NCBI GenBank assembly: GCA_003170875.1
Contig: PMYJ01000168.1
Coordinates: 1 to 19,408 of the forward strand
Origin: Candidatus Dormiibacterota bacterium
Lineage (GTDB): Bacteria; Chloroflexota; Dormibacteria; Aeolococcales; Aeolococcaceae
Length of the DNA: 19,408 nt
Direction: 5' to 3'
Positions within the stretch are counted from its first letter, which is position 1. Each line of letters begins with the position of its first letter. The translations under genes were made by a program, and so were the position numbers. A model generated the notes under the pieces. The model saw only the letters and a program-made list of their open reading frames with translations. It made no database searches and was not told the DNA's origin. Of this stretch, positions 15,467-19,408 are shown one piece after another.

Positions 15467-16480
15467 GTGGGCATCGCAGGACCGCCCCCGCCACCTTCCG
15501 GGCCCCCTGCCGGCCCGCCTGCCCCGGGGCAACCCGACCCACCTTCGGGCTCGCCCGCTCCCGCGCCGCCAGATCCGCCCCCGCCGCCTGATCCGCCGCC
15601 GCCCGATCCACCGCCGCCGCCCGCCGGACCGGGCCTGCGGATCGAGCTCAGCGCCCTCCTGCGGCGCACCGCGCCCACTGACGCCGTCATCGCGGGCGGC
15701 CTGCTGCTCCTCCTCGTCTTCTCCTTCGTCGGCGGCTGGACCCAGATCACGTTCACATGCCAGGTCGGGATCTACTGCGCCGGTTCCACCTCGTCGGCGG
15801 CCGGCACCCTCTGGGAGGGCTTCGGCCTCCTGCCGGCCCTGATCCTGGTCCTCGCCATCGGCTGGTTCGTTGTCCTCAAGGTCCCCGAACTGGGGCTGGC
15901 CGGCAGGGTGCCGGATTCGCCGAGGTGGCGATCGCCCTGGATGGCGGTTGCGGCCGTGGAGGTGCTCCTCTTCCTCCTTTACTGGCCGATCGAGGGCGGT
16001 GCCTACGTGACTCAGGGGTCCATCACTCCCGGCTGGGCGCTCTGGGCCTCGATCGCGTTTGCCGCCGTGGTTGGCATCGGCGGCTACCTGGAGTACCGGA
16101 GGATCGCGGGAACGGCTGCCGGCACGGCCATCGATGGCGGCGTCAGGCCCTACGGAGGCCTGGGGACCGCCGGAGGGATGGGGGGGTATCCGTACTCGCC
16201 GCCGGGCCCCCAGCTTCAGCCACCTCCCACCGCCCCGCCCGTCCTCGCGGCCGGCACCCTCTCCGCGGACCGCAGCGAGTGGTTCGACGGGAGCAGCTGG
16301 CAGGACGCCTCCATGAGCGCGCCGCCGGGAGCCCTGCGCTCTCCGGACGGCAACCACTGGTGGGACGGGATCACCTGGCGCGCGATCCCGGGCTGGCACG
16401 TCCGGGCGCAGGGCACCGAGATTGCGCGGCCGGTGCGGCCCGTCCCGGAGCCGCCCCGCCCGGGGGAACCACCCGCCTGA
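15467..16480 (+). CDS. Proline-rich four-TM membrane protein with two WxDG (DUF2510-like) motifs
   Basis: I do not recognise a named function. GTG 15467 is chosen because GAGGAG (15456-15461), overlapping the hslU stop, lies five bases upstream. The 337 residues divide into four parts. A proline-dominated lead (1-56) contains DPPPP-type repeats. Four predicted membrane segments lie at about 73-91, 121-139, 158-175 and 190-208. Next comes a Gly/Pro/Tyr-rich linker. The last part holds two related motifs, LSADRSEWFDGSSW (265-278) and LRSPDGNHWWDGITW (290-304), like the WWDGxxW core of DUF2510. DUF2510 occurs near membrane segments in many actinobacterial proteins; its role is unknown. The loop between TM1 and TM2 has two cysteines (98 and 104). 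Coupling to hslU suggests coexpression, perhaps a membrane partner or merely an operon passenger. Confidence 0.8.
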   Translation: MGIAGPPPPPSGPPAGPPAPGQPDPPSGSPAPAPPDPPPPPDPPPPDPPPPPAGPGLRIELSALLRRTAPTDAVIAGGLLLLLVFSFVGGWTQITFTCQVGIYCAGSTSSAAGTLWEGFGLLPALILVLAIGWFVVLKVPELGLAGRVPDSPRWRSPWMAVAAVEVLLFLLYWPIEGGAYVTQGSITPGWALWASIAFAAVVGIGGYLEYRRIAGTAAGTAIDGGVRPYGGLGTAGGMGGYPYSPPGPQLQPPPTAPPVLAAGTLSADRSEWFDGSSWQDASMSAPPGALRSPDGNHWWDGITWRAIPGWHVRAQGTEIARPVRPVPEPPRPGEPPA

Positions 16481-16673
16481 CGGCTGGCCCGAAGCCGCGG
16501 CACCGCCCCTTGCCAGCGCCGCAAGAGGAGCCGTCGCAACCGGCCGGGAGGCCGTGTGGCACAATTCGGGCTAATTTCACACGCCCGGTCCACGCGACGG
16601 CGGGTGCCCCTCGGGGTCGCCGCCGCGGTCAACCCCGGGCGGAGGTGCCAACCCAGACCGGAAGGAGGCCGCC
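16481..16673 (+). promoter_or_regulatory. rpsB promoter region and structured leader
   Basis: An AT-rich patch (16560-16582) in GC-rich sequence contains the -10-like hexamers CACAAT (16560-16565) and TAATTT (16572-16577), though neither has a good -35. Downstream, CGGCGG (16598-16603) pairs with CCGCCG (16620-16625) around an inner CCC/GGG stem, giving a strong leader hairpin 36 bases before GAAGGAGG (16661-16668). A weak 5-bp hairpin directly after the previous stop (16481-16497) may end the hslU transcript. uS2 autoregulates through its leader in other bacteria, so this leader could do the same. Confidence 0.4.
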
Positions 16674-17540
16674 GTGCCGGCAGCAACCCTCCGCCAGCTG
16701 CTCGAGGCCGGAGTCCACTTCGGCCACCAGACCAGCCGGTGGAACCCCAAGATGCGCGACTACATCTTCACGTCGCGTGACCGCGTCCACATCATCGACC
16801 TGGCCAAGACCCAGCAGATGCTGGACGACGCCTGTGGCTACGCCCGCGAGCTGGTGGGCGGTGGACAGAAGGTGCTCTTCGTCGGCACCAAGAAGCAGGC
16901 GCAGGACTCGATCGTCGAAGCCTGCACGCGGACCGGCCAGCCGTATGTCGTCCACCGCTGGATGGGCGGCATGCTCACCAACTTCCAGGTGATCCAGCGG
17001 CAGCTCAAGCGCCTCATCGAGCTCCGGGCCATGAACGAGCGCGGTGACTTCGAGCGGATGAGCGGCAAGGAGGCCAACGCCAACAAGGACGACCTGGAGC
17101 GGCTGGAGCGGAGCTTCGCCGGCATGGTCGAGATGAAGCGACTTCCCGGTGCGCTCTTCGTGATCGACTGCAAGAAGGAGCGGCTCGCGGTCAATGAGGC
17201 CAACAAGCTGGGCATCCCCATCATCGCCCTGGTCGACACCAACTGCGATCCCGACCTGATCCAGCACGTGATCCCCGGCAACGACGACGCCATCCGCTCC
17301 TGCCGCCTGATGGTCAACGCGCTCTCCGACGCCATCCTCGAGGGGCAGCGCCTGCTCAGCGAGCGTGAGCTGCGCGAGCGCGCTGAGACCGAGGCAGCTG
17401 CCGACCTCGCCGCACGCGCCGAGGCGGAGCGCGAGAGCGAGGCCGCCGCGACTCAGGCGGCGGTCGACGCCGCGGAGCCGGCGGCCGCAGCTGCGGCCGC
17501 CGGCGCCCAGCCCATCCCCGGACCTGCGGAGGAGTCCTGA
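16674..17540 (+). CDS. rpsB: 30S ribosomal protein uS2 with Ala/Glu-rich tail
   Basis: uS2 joins the 30S subunit late and helps hold bS1. The start is GTG 16674, five bases after GAAGGAGG. Residues 1 to about 227 are the full domain: LLEAGVHFGHQTSRWNPKM, YIFTSRDRVHIIDLAKT, VLFVGTKKQAQ, RWMGGMLTNF, PGALFVIDCKKE, EANKLGIPIIALVDTNCDPD and PGNDDAIRSCRLM. The last 60 or so residues are Ala and Glu rich, ending in a poly-Ala stretch and PGPAEES, longer than in most bacteria. The stop shares its A with the ATG of tsf, and GGAGGAG at 17528-17534 is the ribosome site for tsf, so the two are tightly coupled. Confidence 0.97.
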   Translation: MPAATLRQLLEAGVHFGHQTSRWNPKMRDYIFTSRDRVHIIDLAKTQQMLDDACGYARELVGGGQKVLFVGTKKQAQDSIVEACTRTGQPYVVHRWMGGMLTNFQVIQRQLKRLIELRAMNERGDFERMSGKEANANKDDLERLERSFAGMVEMKRLPGALFVIDCKKERLAVNEANKLGIPIIALVDTNCDPDLIQHVIPGNDDAIRSCRLMVNALSDAILEGQRLLSERELRERAETEAAADLAARAEAERESEAAATQAAVDAAEPAAAAAAAGAQPIPGPAEES

Positions 17541-18181
17541 TGGCTGAGATCCCAGCGGCTCTCGTGATGAAGCTCCGGGAGGCGACCGGGGCCGGGATGA
17601 TGGACTGCAAGCGGGCTCTGGTCGACTGCGACGGCGACTTCGAGCGCGCCAAGGACCGCCTCCGCCAGACGGGCGCGGCCAAAGCCGAGCACAAGGCCGG
17701 CCGCTCCACCAATGAGGGCGTCGTCGAGGCCTACGTCCACGCCGTCGGCGGCATGCCTCCCAAGGTCGGCGTCCTCGTCGAGGTCAACTGCGAGTCCGAC
17801 TTCGTCGCCAAGACCGACGACTTCAAACGGCTGGCGCGCGAGCTGGCCCTCCAGGTGGCCGGGGCCGAGCCCCAGTACGTCCGCCCTGAGGACGTGCCCG
17901 CGGAGATCGTCGAGCGCGAGCGGAGCGTCTTCCGCAGCCAGGTCGAGGGCAAGCCCGAGGCCATGGTGGAGAAGATCGTCGAGGGCAAGCTCGCCGCCTT
18001 CTACGCCGGCGTCTGCCTCCTCGAACAGCCCTGGATCCGCGACGAGAAGCACAAGAAGAAGGTCAAGGAGCTGGTGCAGGAGGCGGTCGCCAAGCTGGGG
18101 GAGAACATCACGGTGGCCCGCTTCGTCCGCTACCGGGTGGGGGAGACCTCGTCGGAGGGGGACGGAGCCGCGAGCACGTGA
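17540..18181 (+). CDS. tsf: Elongation factor Ts (short form)
   Basis: EF-Ts is the guanine-nucleotide exchange factor for EF-Tu. The N-terminal UBA-like domain has LVMKLREATGAGMMDCKRAL and the core has the EF-Tu-contacting VNCESDFVAKTDDFKRLA. At 213 residues it is the short type with one core subdomain, as in Thermus, cyanobacteria and Chloroflexota, rather than the roughly 280-residue Escherichia coli form. Later segments such as EGKLAAFYAGVCLLEQPWI and ITVARFVRYRVGE are normal. The ATG overlaps the rpsB stop and the stop overlaps the pyrH GTG as GTGA. The short form is lineage information, not a truncation. Confidence 0.96.
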   Translation: MAEIPAALVMKLREATGAGMMDCKRALVDCDGDFERAKDRLRQTGAAKAEHKAGRSTNEGVVEAYVHAVGGMPPKVGVLVEVNCESDFVAKTDDFKRLARELALQVAGAEPQYVRPEDVPAEIVERERSVFRSQVEGKPEAMVEKIVEGKLAAFYAGVCLLEQPWIRDEKHKKKVKELVQEAVAKLGENITVARFVRYRVGETSSEGDGAAST

Positions 18182-18957
18182 CCGTCGACGCCGCCGACGT
18201 GGATGTGACCGGGCCGGTGGGATCGGACGGCCGCCGTCCGGTGTTCTCGCGCATTGTCCTCAAGCTCTCGGGTGAGGCGCTGGTCGGCAGTGAGGCGTAC
18301 GGCATCGACATGGAGACGCTCCGGCGGATCGCCCAGCAGATCCAGCGGGTGGTGGAGCGTGGGGTCCAGCTCGCCATCGTGGTGGGCGGGGGCAACATCG
18401 TCCGGGGCACCGACATCAGCCGCCACGGCATCGAGCGGGTAACCGGCGACTACATGGGGATGCTGGCGACGGTCATCAACGCCCTGAGCCTTCGGGACGC
18501 GATCGAGCGTCTGGGCATGCAGTGCCGGGTGCAGAGCGCCATCGCGATGCAGCAGGTGGCCGAGCCCTTCATCCCGCTCCGGACCATCCGCCACCTCGAG
18601 AAGGGGCGGGTCGTCATCCTCGCCGGAGGGCATGGGAGCCCGTTCTTCACCACCGACACCACCGCGGCCCTCCGGGCAGCCGAGATCGGTGCCGAGGTGC
18701 TGCTCAAGGCGACCCAGGTCGACGGTATCTACACCGCCGACCCGATGCGCGACCCCACTGCGACCCGATTCGCCCATCTCTCCTACCTCGAGGTTCTGAC
18801 CAGGGGCCTGACTGTCATGGACAACACCGCGCTCACCCTGTGCATGGACAACAAGATGCCGATCATCGTGTTCGACCTCCACGCCGAGGGGAACCTGGAG
18901 AGGGTCATCCTCGGAGAGCCGGTCGGCACCCGCGTCGACGCGGAGGTGACCAAATGA
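18178..18957 (+). CDS. pyrH: UMP kinase PyrH
   Basis: PyrH phosphorylates UMP to UDP with ATP. It is an amino-acid-kinase-fold hexamer. The 259 residues begin with about 20 extra residues before RIVLKLSGEALVG. Conserved parts are VVGGGNIVRG, GDYMGMLATVINAL, FFTTDTTAALRAAEI, LLKATQVDGIYTADP and the closing region to EVTK. The loop that is usually GTGNPFFTTD reads GHGSPFFTTD, with His152 and Ser154 replacing the Thr and Asn. In the family this loop contacts UMP, so substrate affinity or allosteric control may differ. The GTG start overlaps the tsf stop, and the stop overlaps the frr ATG as ATGA. Confidence 0.95.
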   Translation: MTVDAADVDVTGPVGSDGRRPVFSRIVLKLSGEALVGSEAYGIDMETLRRIAQQIQRVVERGVQLAIVVGGGNIVRGTDISRHGIERVTGDYMGMLATVINALSLRDAIERLGMQCRVQSAIAMQQVAEPFIPLRTIRHLEKGRVVILAGGHGSPFFTTDTTAALRAAEIGAEVLLKATQVDGIYTADPMRDPTATRFAHLSYLEVLTRGLTVMDNTALTLCMDNKMPIIVFDLHAEGNLERVILGEPVGTRVDAEVTK

Positions 18958-19408
18958 CCGAGCCGAACAAGGCAGAGGAGGCACTCGCCCAGATCGAGGA
19001 GCGGCTGGTTGACGCCGGCATCCGGATGGAGAAGAGCGTCGAGGCGCTCCACAGGGAGCTGTCGAGCATCCGCACCGGCCGGGCCAGCCCGTCGCTTGTG
19101 GAGCGACTCCAGGTCGAGGTCTACGGGGTGCCCCAACCACTCCAGGCGGTCGCCGGCATCTCCACCCCGGAGGCCCGGATGCTGGTGATCCGCCCCTACG
19201 ACCACGCCTCCATACCGGCCATCGAGAAGGCGATCCAGCGCTCCGATCTCGGGCTCACCCCGAGCAACGACGGTCAGCTGATCCGGATCGTGATCCCCCA
19301 ACTGACCGAGGAACGGCGGCACGAGCTGAGCAAGCTGTGCGCCCGCCGGGCAGAGGAGGCCCGGGTGGCGGTGCGGAACATCCGTCGCGACGAGGTCGAG
19401 CACCTCCG
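18954..19408 (+). CDS. frr: Ribosome recycling factor, N-terminal 151 residues
   Basis: RRF works with EF-G to split post-termination ribosomes. The gene starts at ATG 18954, overlapping the pyrH stop, and runs off the end of the window without a stop, so about 30-35 C-terminal residues are missing. The opening is about ten residues longer than usual (MTEPNKAEEALAQIEERL). The family core follows: MEKSVEALHRELSSIRTGRASPSLVE, VYGVPQPLQAVAGIS, PYDHASIPAIEKAI, GLTPSNDGQLIRIVIPQLTEERR and the second helical segment ARRAEEARVAVRNIRRDE. All visible conserved residues are as expected. Order after pyrH is the standard one. Confidence 0.96.
   Translation, partial: MTEPNKAEEALAQIEERLVDAGIRMEKSVEALHRELSSIRTGRASPSLVERLQVEVYGVPQPLQAVAGISTPEARMLVIRPYDHASIPAIEKAIQRSDLGLTPSNDGQLIRIVIPQLTEERRHELSKLCARRAEEARVAVRNIRRDEVEHL

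Noticed and set aside
13691..16564. Minus-strand open frame of 957 codons opposite hslV, hslU and the membrane protein
   Set aside because: The plus strand has well-conserved genes here. The antisense frame is Arg/Gly/Asp/His-rich without motifs, as expected from GC-rich codons.

Overview
The window is a very GC-rich bacterial chromosome segment made mostly of housekeeping genes on the plus strand. The gene order is the classic one of Gram-positive-like (Terrabacteria) genomes. The first block is ffh (3' end), rpsP, a KH-domain gene (khpA), rimM, trmD, rplS, yraN, a lipoprotein gene, the YifB/ComM ATPase gene and dprA. The second is topA, hslV and hslU, followed by a proline-rich membrane protein. 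The third is rpsB, tsf, pyrH and frr (5' end). HslUV together with a short EF-Ts, no rnhB or lepB after rplS, extreme GC and DUF2510-like WWDG motifs suggest a deep Terrabacteria lineage such as Dormibacterota or Chloroflexota. That placement is inference from composition and gene order only.

Region by region: 1-3043 is a tightly packed translation and RNA-modification operon with stop/start overlaps. Positions 3081-6705 hold the YraN/ComM/DprA DNA-processing group, with a secreted lipoprotein gene nested out of frame in the yraN reading frame. ComM appears to be expressed from its own leaderless promoter. Positions 6706-10734 are an accessory module inserted where topA would normally follow dprA. 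It has an MFS exporter on the minus strand, a divergent MarR regulator with clear palindromic operators between them, and a NiCoT-type nickel/cobalt importer. The importer's promoter overlaps a sequence resembling the nickel-uptake-regulator (Nur) box of Streptomyces. Hairpins and a REP-like repeat pair separate it from topA. Positions 10735-16480 carry topA-hslV-hslU and the membrane protein, and 16674-19408 carry the rpsB-tsf-pyrH-frr operon.

Together these genes cover protein targeting, ribosome assembly, tRNA modification, DNA uptake and recombination, DNA topology, ATP-dependent proteolysis and pyrimidine nucleotide supply. I see no CRISPR array, phage, transposase, tRNA or rRNA. The observations most worth a second look are: the yraN frame that lacks a stop across the next gene; the operators of the MarR/MFS pair; the Nur-like box at the nickel importer; Ala/Glu-rich extensions on bS16, bL19, uS2, HslV and HslU; the substituted UMP-site loop in PyrH; and the four-TM WWDG protein behind hslU.
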